Counted from the stretch's first letter, positions 29,977-41,517 are shown. The stretch: DNA of 64,000 nt from Vreelandella arcis (GCF_900103865.1 NZ_FNII01000002.1:342255-406254), one strand, 5' to 3'. The notes: generated by a model not told the origin, from the letters alone. Translations and numbers: made by a program.

Positions 29977-32388
29977 CTAATGTGTATTGGCAACGGCAGT
30001 ACTACCGAAAGCTTTATCCGTTTTAGGTAGCGGCGCACCTTCTAAAGGCTCGTCGGCTAACGCCACGGCAAGCACATCGTCAATCCAACGTACCGGGCGA
30101 ATATCCAATGCTTCCTTGATATTGTCCGGTACCTCTTTGAGATCACGACGATTTTCTTCCGGAATCAAGACTATCTTTATACCACCACGGCGGGCTGCCA
30201 GCAATTTCTCCTTTAACCCACCTATCGGCATAACCTCTCCACGCAGGTTCACTTCACCCGTCATCGCCACCTGACACTTTACGGGACGCTGGGTATAGGC
30301 CGAGACAATGGCCGTCACCATCGCAACCCCGGCACTGGGCCCATCTTTAGGGGTAGCACCTTCAGGGACGTGAATATGCAGGTCTTCTTTCTCGAAACGC
30401 TCGGCATCGATACCGTAGGCCTCTGCCCGAGCACGCACCACGGTTTGCGCGGCACTGACGGACTCTTTCATGACATCGCCCAGCGAACCAGTCTTGTTGA
30501 TACGTCCTTTGCCAGGCGTTACCACCGACTCGATATTAAGCAACTCGCCACCGACCGATGTCCATGCCAGCCCAGTGACACGGCCAACTTGATCATCTTC
30601 CTCGGCAAGCCCGTAACTATAACGCCGCACGCCTGCGTAATGCTCAATATGCTTGGCCGCCAGCAGATTCGGTGGCTGTTCGTCTTCGTTTACCGCAGAA
30701 GGCTCTATACGCTCGCGTAACACTTTACGACACACCTTCGCAATTTGGCGCTCCAACTCACGCACGCCTGCTTCACGAGTGTAGTAACGAATAAGCTCCA
30801 ACAGCGCCTCGTCTTCAAGCGCCAACTCATCATCTTTCAACCCATTGGCTTTCAACTGCTTAGGCAACAGGTACCGTTTAGCAATCGCCAACTTTTCATC
30901 TTCGGTGTAGCCAGGCAGTCGGATAATTTCCATGCGATCCAACAAAGGACCCGGAATGTTCATCGAGTTCGCCGTACAGATAAATAGCGTCTCGGACAGG
31001 TCATAATCTAGCTCTAAGTAGTGGTCGCTAAAGCTATTGTTCTGCTCAGGATCCAGTACTTCTAAGAGCGCCGAGGCGGGGTCGCCACGATGATCCATGC
31101 CTAATTTATCGACTTCATCGAGCAGGAAAAGCGGGTTTTTAACTCCCGCACGGCTCATACGCTGCATCAACTTACCTGGCAATGAGCCAATGTAAGTACG
31201 ACGGTGCCCGCGTATTTCTGACTCATCGCGCACGCCGCCAAGAGCGAGACGCACGTATTTACGATTGGTCGCTCGCGCAATCGACTGACCTAGCGACGTT
31301 TTACCTACCCCAGGCGGTCCGACTAAACACAGCACGGGCCCCTTCATCTTCTTTACGCGCTTTTGTACCGCCAAGTATTCCAAGATGCGCGCTTTTACTT
31401 CCTCAAGACCATAGTGGTCTTCATCAAGCACCTGCTGGGCTTTCTGTAAATCGTGCTTAACGCGCGTGCGTTTTTTCCAGGGCACCGCCACCAGCCAGTC
31501 CAAGTAGGAACGAACCACGCTTGCTTCAGCTGAATTCGCCGCCATCATTTTGAGCTTATTCAGCTCTTGTGTGGCTTTCTCAGCGGCCTCTTTTGGCATT
31601 CCCGACGACTCAATCGCCTGCTCATATTTTTCAGCTTCATTGGGTACATTGTCGAGCTCGCCCATCTCTTTTTGGATGGCTTTCATTTGCTCGTTCAGAT
31701 AGTACTCACGCTGTGTCTTTTCCATCTGCTCTTTGACACGCGAGCGAATCCGCTTTTCAACCTGCAAAAGGTCAATTTCGGATTCGATCAACGCCATCAA
31801 GTGCTCAATGCGATCGCGAACACGATCCATCTCTAGGAGCTCTTGTTTATCGCCAATTTTTAGCGACAAATGGGCGCAGATGGTATCGACCAAACGACTC
31901 GGATCCTCAATGCCCGATAACGAGTTAAGGACTTCGTTGGGTACCTTCTTCGACAATTTAACGTATTGCTCAAACTGATTAAGCAATACCCGAACCAATG
32001 CCTCTTGTTCACGGGACGTCAGTGGTTGACTTTCGCGGGGGGTGAGATGCGCCTGAGTGTAACCGTCGGCGTGTTCGTCAATACGACTGACATCCGCACG
32101 ATAATTGCCTTCAATCAGCACTTTCACCGTTCCATCGGGCAGCTTCAACAGCTGCATGATGTCGGCTACTGTCCCAATAGCATAAAGATCGGCGTTGTCG
32201 GGCTCGTCTTGAGATGCCTCACGTTGAGCCACTAGCAATACACGTTTATCAGCCTCCATCGCCGCTTCAAGGGCTTGGATAGACTTTTCACGGCCCACAA
32301 ATAAGGGGATCACCATTTGCGGATAAACCACGACATCGCGCAATGGCAAAAGGGGTAGACACTGTGTCTGTTCGTCGCTCTGCTGCAT
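29977..32388 (-). CDS. lon: ATP-dependent protease Lon
   Basis: An 803-residue cytoplasmic AAA+ protease that degrades misfolded and regulatory proteins. The N-terminal substrate-binding domain starts LPLLPLRDVVVYP; Walker A is GPPGVGKTS (about 350), and the protease domain has the catalytic serine in PKDGPSAGVAMV and the lysine in GGLKEKLLAA. Length equals the family's usual 780-810. GAGGAA precedes the ATG. I saw no clear heat-shock promoter in the 176-base gap to clpX. Confidence 0.97.
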   Translation of the reverse strand: MQQSDEQTQCLPLLPLRDVVVYPQMVIPLFVGREKSIQALEAAMEADKRVLLVAQREASQDEPDNADLYAIGTVADIMQLLKLPDGTVKVLIEGNYRADVSRIDEHADGYTQAHLTPRESQPLTSREQEALVRVLLNQFEQYVKLSKKVPNEVLNSLSGIEDPSRLVDTICAHLSLKIGDKQELLEMDRVRDRIEHLMALIESEIDLLQVEKRIRSRVKEQMEKTQREYYLNEQMKAIQKEMGELDNVPNEAEKYEQAIESSGMPKEAAEKATQELNKLKMMAANSAEASVVRSYLDWLVAVPWKKRTRVKHDLQKAQQVLDEDHYGLEEVKARILEYLAVQKRVKKMKGPVLCLVGPPGVGKTSLGQSIARATNRKYVRLALGGVRDESEIRGHRRTYIGSLPGKLMQRMSRAGVKNPLFLLDEVDKLGMDHRGDPASALLEVLDPEQNNSFSDHYLELDYDLSETLFICTANSMNIPGPLLDRMEIIRLPGYTEDEKLAIAKRYLLPKQLKANGLKDDELALEDEALLELIRYYTREAGVRELERQIAKVCRKVLRERIEPSAVNEDEQPPNLLAAKHIEHYAGVRRYSYGLAEEDDQVGRVTGLAWTSVGGELLNIESVVTPGKGRINKTGSLGDVMKESVSAAQTVVRARAEAYGIDAERFEKEDLHIHVPEGATPKDGPSAGVAMVTAIVSAYTQRPVKCQVAMTGEVNLRGEVMPIGGLKEKLLAARRGGIKIVLIPEENRRDLKEVPDNIKEALDIRPVRWIDDVLAVALADEPLEGAPLPKTDKAFGSTAVANTH

Positions 32389-32486
32389 CGCAGACGTTCC
32401 TCGATAAATCAGATAAGTTCTGGGAAGAGAACTGACTACGTTAAAAGTGCGGCTAAGGCAGCGAGTAACGCAGCGCTAAGAATGAC

Positions 32487-32512
32487 AAGGGGCCGCCTAG
32501 GCGACCCCTTGA
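32487..32512 (-). terminator. Terminator between clpX and lon
   Basis: A stem pairing CAAGGGG(C)CGCC with GGCG(A)CCCCTTG with one mismatch, followed on the minus strand by TCATTCTT. It is 53 bases after the clpX stop and would separate clpPX and lon transcription. The T-tract is modest, so partial readthrough is plausible. Confidence 0.65.
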
Positions 32513-32564
32513 CTGGCGCTAACCGCGAAAGCGATAGAAAGCTATGCAATCTTCGGTGATGGGC

Positions 32565-33845
32565 TTAACCATCAGTACCGTCGACGCGTGCCTCTTCTTG
32601 CTGGGAGTAAATCAACAGCGGCTCACTTTCACCGGCAATTACCGAGGCTTCGATCACCACTTTGCTGACACCTTCCAAAGAAGGAATTTCGTACATGGTA
32701 TCAAGCAATACGGATTCAAGGATCGACCTTAAGCCACGAGCACCGGTTTTACGCTCCATTGCTTTTTCAGCAACAGCGCGAAGCGCATCATCACGGAACT
32801 CAAGCGTCACGTTCTCCATTTCAAACAGCTTGGAGTACTGCTTGATCAACGAGTTCTTGGGCTCGGTCAGTATTTCTATCAACGCTTCTTCAGTGAGCTC
32901 GGTGAGCGTGGCGATAACCGGTAGACGACCGACGAACTCTGGAATAAGACCAAACTTGACCAGGTCATCTGGTTCGACATCGGCCAGCAACTCACCGACT
33001 CCGCGTGAAGATTCCTTGCTCTTCACAGTCGCATTGAAACCGATACCACCCTTTTCAACACGGTCGCGGATAACTTTATCCAGCCCGGCAAATGCCCCGC
33101 CGACAATAAACAGCATGTTGGCGGTATTCACCTGCACGAACTCTTGCTGGGGGTGTTTACGACCGCCCTGCGGTGGCACAGACGCTGTCGTGCCCTCGAT
33201 CAGCTTGAGCAGCGCCTGCTGCACGCCTTCGCCGGATACGTCACGTGTGATGGACGGATTATCGGACTTGCGTGAAATCTTGTCGATTTCGTCGATATAG
33301 ACAATGCCGCGCTCCGCCTTCTCGACGTCGTAGTCGCACTTCTGCAGTAGCTTTTGGATGATGTTTTCAACATCTTCACCCACGTAGCCTGCTTCCGTCA
33401 GGGTAGTCGCGTCAGCAATAGTAAACGGCACGTTCAACAAGCGAGCCATGGTTTCAGCCAGCAGCGTTTTACCACTACCGGTCGGACCAATGAGCAGAAT
33501 GTTGGATTTACCTAATTCAACGTCACTCTCGCGAACTTCAGATTTCAGTCGCTTGTAATGATTATACACAGCGACAGACAGCACCATTTTGGCGCGGTCT
33601 TGCCCGATGACGTAGTCGTCAAGCGTGTAGCGTATTTCGCGAGGCGTAGGTAAACGCTCCTCGTCGCTCTCGGCATCGGCTTCGAGAACTTCCTCGCGAA
33701 TGATGTCGTTACACAAGTCGACACACTCATCGCAGATATAGACGGACGGGCCAGCAATCAGCTTTCTGACTTCGTTTTGGTTCTTGCCGCAAAACGAGCA
33801 GTAAAGCAGTTTGCCGCCTTCGTCTTTGCCTTTGCCGTCGGCCAT
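32565..33845 (-). CDS. clpX: ATP-dependent Clp protease ATPase subunit ClpX
   Basis: A 426-residue AAA+ unfoldase. The N-terminal zinc-binding domain has four cysteines (LYCSFCGKN and [10 protein letters not shown], residues about 15-43). Walker A is GPTGSGKT, Walker [10 protein letters not shown], and pore and IGF-type ClpP-docking regions are in place (IGFNATVK). It unfolds tagged substrates, including SsrA-tagged ones, and feeds them to ClpP encoded just upstream. Confidence 0.97.
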   Translation of the reverse strand: MADGKGKDEGGKLLYCSFCGKNQNEVRKLIAGPSVYICDECVDLCNDIIREEVLEADAESDEERLPTPREIRYTLDDYVIGQDRAKMVLSVAVYNHYKRLKSEVRESDVELGKSNILLIGPTGSGKTLLAETMARLLNVPFTIADATTLTEAGYVGEDVENIIQKLLQKCDYDVEKAERGIVYIDEIDKISRKSDNPSITRDVSGEGVQQALLKLIEGTTASVPPQGGRKHPQQEFVQVNTANMLFIVGGAFAGLDKVIRDRVEKGGIGFNATVKSKESSRGVGELLADVEPDDLVKFGLIPEFVGRLPVIATLTELTEEALIEILTEPKNSLIKQYSKLFEMENVTLEFRDDALRAVAEKAMERKTGARGLRSILESVLLDTMYEIPSLEGVSKVVIEASVIAGESEPLLIYSQQEEARVDGTDG

Positions 33846-33865
33846 TCGCGTACCTCTTTCACTGC

Positions 33866-33881
33866 GGCGGTTAACACCGCC
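33866..33881 (-). promoter_or_regulatory. Hairpin in the clpP-clpX gap
   Basis: A perfect 6-bp stem (GGCGGT/ACCGCC, loop GTTA on the minus strand) about 20 bases before the clpX ATG, with no U-tract. It is too short for a confident terminator; it may be a processing or stability element between clpP and clpX. Confidence 0.3.
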
Positions 33882-33919
33882 ATATAAGCTCGTTGGTAAA
33901 GCAGTATCCTGTCACGCTA

Positions 33920-34537
33920 TCAGGATGTAGGCCGCTTATCCAGCACTGCATCAATCAAGCCGTACTCTTGAGCTTTGCTAGAGCTCATAAAGTTGTCGCG
34001 ATCGGTATCGCGCGCAACGTCTTCGATGTCCTGACCAGTGTGGTGCGCCAAAATCTGATTTAGCTTTTCACGGATACCCAATATCTCTCGGGTATGAATT
34101 TCAATATCCGACGCTTGCCCTTGATAGCCACCCAATGGCTGGTGAATCATCAACCGAGAATTGGGCAGACAATAACGCTTGCCAGCAGCACCGGCGGTCA
34201 ACAGTAGCGCACCCATACTGGCCGCCTGGCCGATGCACACCGTCGAAACATCCGGCTTAACAAACTGCATGGTATCGTAAATCGACATGCCCGCCGTCAC
34301 TGACCCGCCGGGCGAGTTAATGTAGAGATGGATGTCTTTGTCGGGATTTTCTGACTCAAGAAACAGCAGCTGAGCCACCACCAAGTTGGCGGTATAATCC
34401 TCGACCGGACCCACCAAAAAGATGACGCGCTCTTTAAGTAGCCGCGAGTAAATATCGTAGGATCTTTCCCCTTTGGCGCTTTGCTCCACCACCATGGGCA
34501 CTAAACCGCCGGCGTTTTGAATATCAAACTCACTCAT
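33920..34537 (-). CDS. clpP: ATP-dependent Clp protease proteolytic subunit
   Basis: A 205-residue serine protease that forms the tetradecameric ClpP barrel. The catalytic serine is in [12 protein letters not shown], histidine in LMIHQPLGG, and aspartate in the DTDRDNFMS region. A propeptide of about 12 residues precedes [20 protein letters not shown], as expected. Gene order tig, clpP, clpX, lon. Confidence 0.97.
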   Translation of the reverse strand: MSEFDIQNAGGLVPMVVEQSAKGERSYDIYSRLLKERVIFLVGPVEDYTANLVVAQLLFLESENPDKDIHLYINSPGGSVTAGMSIYDTMQFVKPDVSTVCIGQAASMGALLLTAGAAGKRYCLPNSRLMIHQPLGGYQGQASDIEIHTREILGIREKLNQILAHHTGQDIEDVARDTDRDNFMSSSKAQEYGLIDAVLDKRPTS

Positions 34538-34567
34538 TTAGGTGATTCCTTGCGTCCGATAAGGGAA

Positions 34568-34590
34568 TGGCGCACCCAGCAGGTGCGCCA
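34568..34590 (-). terminator. Hairpin between tig and clpP
   Basis: A perfect 9-bp stem (TGGCGCACC/GGTGCGCCA, loop TGCTG on the minus strand) 12 bases after the tig stop, followed by TTCCCTTAT. The weak U-tract suggests partial termination or an RNA processing site that sets different levels of trigger factor and ClpP. Confidence 0.5.
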
Positions 34591-34602
34591 GCGTCAGGGA
34601 GG

Positions 34603-35955
34603 TTATGCGCTAGTTGCTTCGTCTTCCTCAGCGCCCTCGCCTGCCTCAGCTTGTTGCTGAGCCGCTGCCAGCACTTGCTGGTAGGACATATCAACGTCTT
34701 TAACGGTTGCCTGCTCAAGCAATTTATCAACCGCTTTTTCTTCGAGAACGGCAGATTTAACTTGGGTTTTCATCTGCTCGTTGCCCATATAATAGTCAAC
34801 GACCTCAGAAGGATCCTGATACTGTTCGGCCAGCTCTTCTACCTTTGCCTTGATCTCGTCGTCCGAAGCATCAAGCTCATTCGCTTTGATCACTTCAGCT
34901 AACAGCAGACCCACCTGCACACGCCCTTTGGCCTGCTCTTCGAAAAGTTCATTGGGTAGCTGGCTAACGTCGAAATCTTCACCCAGGCCGAACTGTTGCG
35001 CGGCCTGACGTTTCATGCCGTCGGTTTCCTGTTGAACCAGCGCGGTCGGCACAGGGATATCGTTGGCTTTTTTCAGCGCATCCATTATTTGCTGCTTAAC
35101 GCGGTTATCGACTGCTTGGGCAGCTTCACGCGTCATGTTCTTTTTGATTTCAGCGCGGAATTTGGTTTCATCACCGCCTTCAACACCGAATCGTTCAATG
35201 AACTCGGCGTCGACTTCGGGTAGCGACTGACGGCTCACTTTGTGAACCTTCACCTGGAAGGAGGCTTCTTTACCCGCCAAATGCTCAGCTTGGTAATCGT
35301 CGGGGAAGGTCACCTTGATGGTTTTATCGTCCCCTGCCTTTGCGCCGATCAGTTGCTCTTCAAAACCAGGGATAAAGCTGTTCGAGCCGATCACCAGTTC
35401 GTGACCTTCCGCGCTGCCGCCTTCAAACGGCTCATCGCCTATATAGCCTTGGAAATCGATGGTCACTTGGTCGCCGTCTTCAGCGGCCGCATCAACTTCT
35501 TCCCACGCGGCATTCTGTTTACGTAGCGTCGCGATCATTTCGTCAACGTCTGCGTCGGTCACCTCAACCACCGGGCGCTCGACTTCGGTACCTTCGATCG
35601 AGGCAAGCTCGACCTCCGGATAAACCTCCATCGTCGCGACGAACTCAAAGTCTTTGCCAGCTTCGTTGACGGTTGGCTCAATTTGCGGATAGCCCGCCGG
35701 GTTAAAGCCTTCATCAGTGATCGCACGCACGTAGCGTTCACGCATCACTTCGCCAACTACTTCGTTACGTACACTTTCACCGTAACGTTGACGAACCACG
35801 GCCATCGGCACTCGCCCTTGGCGAAAACCATTCAAGCGAACGTTCTTCGCCGTTTCTTTTAAGCGAGTATTGACAGCCTCATCGATTTCGCCGGCAGGCA
35901 CTTGAATCGTGATGCGGCGCTCAATCTGGGAGGTCGTCTCGACGGAAACTTGCAT
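34603..35955 (-). CDS. tig: Trigger factor
   Basis: A 450-residue ribosome-associated chaperone and prolyl isomerase. The N-terminal ribosome-binding domain has the signature GFRQGRVP, followed by the FKBP-type isomerase domain (about 150-245, DGDQVTIDFQGYIGDEPFEGG region) and the helical arms. The start at 35955 follows AGAGGACAATTC and gives MQVSVETTSQIERR, the family N-terminus; the longer open frame to 36117 has no support. The C-terminus is glutamate- and alanine-rich. Confidence 0.96.
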   Translation of the reverse strand: MQVSVETTSQIERRITIQVPAGEIDEAVNTRLKETAKNVRLNGFRQGRVPMAVVRQRYGESVRNEVVGEVMRERYVRAITDEGFNPAGYPQIEPTVNEAGKDFEFVATMEVYPEVELASIEGTEVERPVVEVTDADVDEMIATLRKQNAAWEEVDAAAEDGDQVTIDFQGYIGDEPFEGGSAEGHELVIGSNSFIPGFEEQLIGAKAGDDKTIKVTFPDDYQAEHLAGKEASFQVKVHKVSRQSLPEVDAEFIERFGVEGGDETKFRAEIKKNMTREAAQAVDNRVKQQIMDALKKANDIPVPTALVQQETDGMKRQAAQQFGLGEDFDVSQLPNELFEEQAKGRVQVGLLLAEVIKANELDASDDEIKAKVEELAEQYQDPSEVVDYYMGNEQMKTQVKSAVLEEKAVDKLLEQATVKDVDMSYQQVLAAAQQQAEAGEGAEEDEATSA

Positions 35956-36140
35956 GAATTGTCCTCTAACGGCTGGGCGTTGTGTTGATTGCTGTAAATA
36001 AGTCCAAGGGTTAATTTTAAGAACCCTGGCGCACGGTGGCAAGCGCCATGCTCGCAAGATGGGGGCTGAAACGTGAAATACAAGGGAAAAGGGCTGCTTA
36101 AAGGGCCGAATCGACATCGACTGAGTGTAAAATAGCGAAT

Positions 36141-36530
36141 TTATGAAGTTTTAGGCTTATCGCTATTGGTCATCCACCACAAACTGATGACATGGGCGAT
36201 AAGACCAAAGGTGCTGGCATGGGAAATAAATACCTGCCAGCTTATCCAATCGGTGAATAGCGCATGCCAAGCCCCCATCACCAATAGCCCCAACCCCATC
36301 ATCAGCAGTAGGCGCTTTAACATGCCTGGAAGACAACGACGTCCAGCATCGGATAACAGTCGCCACTGCATAACAGTGGCCACTAGTACGACCACAAACG
36401 CCACAAGAATCAACGACAAACGAGTCTCGTTTCCGCCTGCAAGATAACGGGGCAAAGCGGTGAGCATAACCACACACAGGCCCAGAGCACTACTCACCCG
36501 TTGAGCCGACGCTGGGTTACCTGGTTGCAT
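36141..36530 (-). CDS. Small four-helix membrane protein, unknown function
   Basis: A 129-residue protein with about four predicted membrane helices (LGLCVVMLTALPRYLA, LSLILVAFVVVLVATVMQ, LLLMMGLGLLVMGAWHAL and ASTFGLIAHVISLWWM). I do not recognise a family. Its ATG overlaps the TAA of the flavodoxin gene by one base (TAATG), behind GGGGAG, so it is translated as a coupled partner of the flavodoxin. A role in membrane electron transfer is conceivable from context only. Confidence 0.7.
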   Translation of the reverse strand: MQPGNPASAQRVSSALGLCVVMLTALPRYLAGGNETRLSLILVAFVVVLVATVMQWRLLSDAGRRCLPGMLKRLLLMMGLGLLVMGAWHALFTDWISWQVFISHASTFGLIAHVISLWWMTNSDKPKTS

Positions 36531-36997
36531 TAGCTCCCCACCGCTAACTGTTCGGATTCAAGCCATGACTCGACCCACGGTATGGCAGCATCGTCGGCCA
36601 TGAACGTCTCCATTGCGTCGACCTCTAAACGCTCCCCCAGGCGTACTGCGCCGAGATCCGCTAGCAGCTCGTCCAACTGACGGCCTGCGCCGCAAAATGT
36701 TTCACCGTAGGAGCTGTCACCCAGCGCTATCAACCCATAGGTTAGTGTTGAAAGCGACGGACTCTGCGCCTGCAGATCGCGAACGAAGGGCACAAAGTTA
36801 CCTGGAAAGTCACCGCTACCCGTTGTGGATACACAAAACAGCACGAGATCAGGCGACGAATCTGTGATGTCGGCGAGCGCTGGCTGTTCTAACACGTCGA
36901 CATCATAGCCTGCCTGCTCAAACAGAGGTTTGACTTGCTCCGCAACATCCAACGCACCGCCATACATCGTTCCTACTAAAATACTCAGCCGAGGCAT
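36530..36997 (-). CDS. mioC: MioC-like flavodoxin domain protein
   Basis: A 155-residue cytoplasmic flavoprotein with the flavodoxin fold. The FMN-phosphate loop is near SILVGTMYGGA, followed by VSTTGSGDFPGN and LGDSSYGETFCGAG. E. coli MioC supports biotin synthase in vitro; the physiological partner here is unknown. The start at 36997 has GGGAG upstream and gives the typical MPRLSILVGT N-terminus; a longer frame to 37045 is unlikely. It is coupled to a small membrane protein gene. Confidence 0.85.
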   Translation of the reverse strand: MPRLSILVGTMYGGALDVAEQVKPLFEQAGYDVDVLEQPALADITDSSPDLVLFCVSTTGSGDFPGNFVPFVRDLQAQSPSLSTLTYGLIALGDSSYGETFCGAGRQLDELLADLGAVRLGERLEVDAMETFMADDAAIPWVESWLESEQLAVGS

Positions 36998-37129
36998 TGT
37001 GGCTCCCAAAACAAAATCGTGTATCGCCGACAATGTGCCGACCAATACCTGATGAATTTACTCAGATATTAACATGTCCCAGTGAAATGACGCACGCCTG
37101 GGATTTTCAACCATCCGATAAACGCTAAA

Positions 37130-37166
37130 AGCCCCCGCTGACCAACGCCTCATGTCAACGGGGGCT
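37130..37166 (-). terminator. Terminator after ihfA (end of the thrS-ihfA operon)
   Basis: A 13-bp stem (AGCCCCCGTTGAC with GTCAGCGGGGGCT, one mismatch), followed on the minus strand by TTTTAGC. It is 44 bases after the ihfA stop. Confidence 0.85.
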
Positions 37167-37210
37167 GTTTGAGGCATGTAGCTTGGCTAAACCCTCAGTA
37201 CGCTTGCTTC

Positions 37211-37513
37211 TTAAGACGACGAACCTTGATAGTGCTCTACTTGCTGCTTGAGCTTTTGGCCAGGACGAAACGTCACAACACGGCGCGCTGAAATCGGAAT
37301 TTCCTCACCGGTTTTAGGGTTCCGACCAGGGCGTTCGCGTTTATCGCGCAAATCAAAGTTGCCAAACCCTGACAATTTTACCTGCTCATTCTCCCGCAGG
37401 CAGGCACGAATTTCTTCGAAAAAAGCTTCGACCATGGCCTTGGCTTCTCGCTTAGAAAACGACAGCTCGGTGTGTAAGTGCTCCGCTAGCTCTGCTTTGG
37501 TCAACGCACCCAT
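37211..37513 (-). CDS. ihfA: Integration host factor alpha subunit
   Basis: A 100-residue HU-family protein that, with IHF beta, bends DNA sharply at specific sites in replication, transcription and recombination. [13 protein letters not shown], the [14 protein letters not shown] arm with its conserved proline, and the [14 protein letters not shown] end are diagnostic of the alpha chain. GGAGGGAGTCCT precedes the ATG. It is the last gene of the thrS operon, 59 bases after pheT, as in E. coli. Confidence 0.96.
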   Translation of the reverse strand: MGALTKAELAEHLHTELSFSKREAKAMVEAFFEEIRACLRENEQVKLSGFGNFDLRDKRERPGRNPKTGEEIPISARRVVTFRPGQKLKQQVEHYQGSSS

Positions 37514-37572
37514 AGGACTCCCTCCATGTAGCTCAACCCTTCCAAGACGAGACTGCTCGCGACTTGGTACTG

Positions 37573-39954
37573 TTAGCCGCGTAGCTCGGCACCTAACTCG
37601 ACTTGCACCTGTGCCACTATCGACTCAACCAACTCATTGATTTCTTCGTCATTCAGCGTGCGTGAAGGGTGCTGCCAGGTCAACCCCAAGGCAACACTCT
37701 TATATCCTTCGGCCACACCTTTACCAGCATAGACATCAAATAGCGTTATGTCTTTTAGGTATTCACCCGCAGCGCCACGCGCAGCGTCCAACAATGCCTG
37801 GACAGGGCGGTCGTCAGCCAGCGTAAAGGCAAGATCGCGACGCACTTCAGGAAACCGTGATAGAGGCTCGAAGGCAGGCACCTGACCTTGGCTTAGGCGG
37901 TCTAAGCGCACCTCGAACACTACCGCATCCACCTTAAGCCCAAGCGTCGCCCGCACCTGAGGATGCAAGGTGCCAATCCAACCCGCCGGTTTGCCTTCAA
38001 ACAGCACCTGGGCACTCTGACCGGGGTGCAGGGCAGGATGCTCACCAGGCTCGAAGCGCCACGCCTCGCGATTACCGCCTAGCGCCAGCAAGCTCTCCAG
38101 ATCCCCCTTTAGATCGTAAAAATCAACGCGCGCCTTGGCACCACTCCACCCTTCTGACTCACGGGAGCCGCACACCAACGCACCCATCATGGGTACTTGG
38201 GACAAGCTATCTAACTCACCGTTAAAGACCAGGCCCGTTTCAAAGAGACGAACCCGGGTTTGTTGGCGATTAAGATTATGCTCCATGGCGCGAACCAAGC
38301 CGGGCAGCAAGCTAGCGCGCATCACCGACATATCCGCTGAAATGGGGTTAGCAAGTACCGGTGATACGGCATCGGGCAACATGGCCGACTGTAACTCTGG
38401 GGCGATAAAGCTATAGGTAATCGCCTCCTGGAACCCACGCGCGACCATCTGGCGGCGCAGCAGCTTCAGCGGAAGCACGGCTTCATCCTCAGCACGCAGC
38501 GACAGACGCGCGGCCGGGCGCCGCACCGGCAGATTGTTGTAGCCGTGGATGCGCGCGATTTCTTCAATGAGGTCTTCCTCGATGGCGACATCAAACCGCC
38601 AGCTGGGCACGTCCACCTGCCAGTCGCCGTCACCTACCGCCACATCAAAGCCCAGACGCTTGAGGATATCGGCGACATCGTCCTTGTCCAGGCGTTTTGA
38701 TAGTGCTTTTTCAAGCCGCGCTTCACGCAGGACGACGCGGCGCGGTGCGGGCATTGTCGCGTCACAGCTTGCCTCTACAACGGGACCTGCCTGGCCACCG
38801 CAAATATCCAGCAGCAACCGGGTGGCGCGCTCAACCGCCTGCGGCGTCAGTAACGGGTCAACGCCGCGCTCGAAGCGGTGTGACGCATCGGTATGCAAGC
38901 CATACGACCGGGCTTGACCGGCAATCGCCAGCGGGCTGAAGAAAGCTGACTCGAGAAAGATCGTCCGGGTGATTTCGCTCACCCCGGATAGCTCCCCCCC
39001 CATGATGCCGGCCATGGCAAGCGGGCCGGCCTGATCGGCAATCACCAGCGTTTCAGGACGCAGCGCTACCTGCTGACCATCAAGCAGCGTCAACGACTCT
39101 CCCGGACGCGCCATGCGAATCACCATGCTGCCCGTCAGGTTATCCCGGTCAAAGGCGTGCATCGGCTGGCCAAGCTCCAACATCACGTAGTTGGTAATAT
39201 CAACGACCGGATCAATCGAGCGCACGCCGCTGCGTCGCAAACGTTCCACCATCCAGAGCGGCGTCTCAGCAGTGACGTCAACGTTGCTGATCACACGGCC
39301 CAGATAGCGGGGGCATTGATCCGTCGCTTCGATGTCGACGGCAAACGTCTCGTCAATCGTGGCGGGCACCGGCGTTATATCCGGTTCTGTCACCGTCATG
39401 CGATTGAGGACTCCCACCTCGCGTGCCATCCCCTTGATGCTGAGACAATCGCCACGGTTAGGAGTGAGGTCGACCTCAATGGTCATATCGTTGAGATTCA
39501 TGAAGTCGCGAACGTCGAGGCCGACGCGCGCCTCATCCGGCAATTCAAGGATACCGGCTGACGTTTCTTCCTCGAGCCCCAGCTCGGAGGCGGAGCAAAT
39601 CATGCCCTGAGACTCAACGCCACGCAGCTTGGCTTTCTTGATCTTGAAATCGCCGGGCAAAACACCGCCTACCCGGGCGAAAGGTACCTTCTGGCCAACG
39701 GCCACATTGGGTGCACCACACACCACCTGAACCGGTGCGCCACTGCCGTCATCCACCGTGCACACATTGAGCTTATCAGCGTCAGGATGCTGGCCCTTGG
39801 TCAGCACCTCGGCCACGACCACAGCGCTAAACGACGCCGCCACTGGTTCGACTGCGTCGACTTCCAGGCCCGCCATGGTGACTTGATCGGCTACCGCTTG
39901 GGTATCAAGCTGCGGTGAAATCCATTCACGCAGCCACTGTTCTGAAAATTTCAT
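37573..39954 (-). CDS. pheT: Phenylalanyl-tRNA synthetase beta subunit
   Basis: A 793-residue subunit. Domains in order: an N-terminal OB-fold tRNA-binding domain (about 40-150, [20 protein letters not shown] region), B3/B4 editing domain, B5 domain, a catalytic-like core and a C-terminal FDX-ACB anticodon-binding domain ([16 protein letters not shown] onward). With PheS it forms the heterotetramer that charges tRNA-Phe and edits Tyr-tRNA-Phe. It starts 26 bases after the pheS stop. Confidence 0.97.
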   Translation of the reverse strand: MKFSEQWLREWISPQLDTQAVADQVTMAGLEVDAVEPVAASFSAVVVAEVLTKGQHPDADKLNVCTVDDGSGAPVQVVCGAPNVAVGQKVPFARVGGVLPGDFKIKKAKLRGVESQGMICSASELGLEEETSAGILELPDEARVGLDVRDFMNLNDMTIEVDLTPNRGDCLSIKGMAREVGVLNRMTVTEPDITPVPATIDETFAVDIEATDQCPRYLGRVISNVDVTAETPLWMVERLRRSGVRSIDPVVDITNYVMLELGQPMHAFDRDNLTGSMVIRMARPGESLTLLDGQQVALRPETLVIADQAGPLAMAGIMGGELSGVSEITRTIFLESAFFSPLAIAGQARSYGLHTDASHRFERGVDPLLTPQAVERATRLLLDICGGQAGPVVEASCDATMPAPRRVVLREARLEKALSKRLDKDDVADILKRLGFDVAVGDGDWQVDVPSWRFDVAIEEDLIEEIARIHGYNNLPVRRPAARLSLRAEDEAVLPLKLLRRQMVARGFQEAITYSFIAPELQSAMLPDAVSPVLANPISADMSVMRASLLPGLVRAMEHNLNRQQTRVRLFETGLVFNGELDSLSQVPMMGALVCGSRESEGWSGAKARVDFYDLKGDLESLLALGGNREAWRFEPGEHPALHPGQSAQVLFEGKPAGWIGTLHPQVRATLGLKVDAVVFEVRLDRLSQGQVPAFEPLSRFPEVRRDLAFTLADDRPVQALLDAARGAAGEYLKDITLFDVYAGKGVAEGYKSVALGLTWQHPSRTLNDEEINELVESIVAQVQVELGAELRG

Positions 39955-39980
39955 GCTCGTTCCTGTGTTTGGCAGTGGTC

Positions 39981-41015
<1,035 letters not shown>

Positions 41016-41070
41016 TTAAGCAGTTTCCATCTCAATGATGGCGGGTCACATTATGATTGAAGACCGTGAC

Positions 41071-41106
41071 ATAAAAACAGGGGAAGAGCGGCTGCTCTTC
41101 CCCTGT
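41071..41106 (-). terminator. Strong terminator or attenuator between rplT and pheS
   Basis: A perfect 13-bp stem (ACAGGGGAAGAGC and its complement, loop AGCC on the minus strand) followed by TTTTTAT. It lies 57 bases after the rplT stop and 70 bases before pheS. In E. coli an attenuator occupies this position, controlled by the pheM leader peptide; no phenylalanine-rich leader is seen here. Confidence 0.9.
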
Positions 41107-41163
41107 ATGGGTCACACTAAAATGACCGTGGCATCCACTGGCGCGACTAGCGCCTGATAGAGC

Positions 41164-41517
41164 TTATTGGGCAGCCTTCGCTTTTTCCACAATCGCAGCA
41201 AATGCCGCTTTTTCGTGAACTGCTAAGTCAGCCAATACTTTACGGTCAATTTCAATACCAGCCTTCTTCAGGCCACCAACAAAGCGGCTGTAAGACATGC
41301 CGTTAATGCGCGCGCCCGCATTAATACGCTGAATCCACAACGCACGAAACTGGCGCTTGCGGTTGCGGCGGTCACGATAGGCATACTGACCTGCTTTGAT
41401 GACAGCCTGCTTGGCTACACGAAATACACGCGAACGTGCACCGTAATAACCTTTGGCCTGCTTCAATACTTTTTTATGGCGACGACGGGCAACTACGCCA
41501 CGCTTAACACGAGTCAT
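41164..41517 (-). CDS. rplT: 50S ribosomal protein L20
   Basis: A 117-residue, very basic protein needed early in 50S assembly. [19 protein letters not shown] and [20 protein letters not shown], quoted as fragments, are invariant family segments. In E. coli L20 represses rpmI-rplT translation; a small hairpin (ACTACC/GGTAGT) in the infC-rpmI gap might be part of such a site but is not diagnostic. Confidence 0.97.
   Translation of the reverse strand: MTRVKRGVVARRRHKKVLKQAKGYYGARSRVFRVAKQAVIKAGQYAYRDRRNRKRQFRALWIQRINAGARINGMSYSRFVGGLKKAGIEIDRKVLADLAVHEKAAFAAIVEKAKAAQ

Noticed and set aside
32662..33300. A 212-codon open frame on the plus strand
   Set aside because: It is entirely antisense to clpX, rich in serine and arginine as expected for a shadow frame, and matches no family.
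41117..41134. Five-codon frame MPRSF before pheS, considered as a pheM-like leader
   Set aside because: Only one Phe codon, no ribosome-binding site, and no run of Phe as in E. coli PheM.
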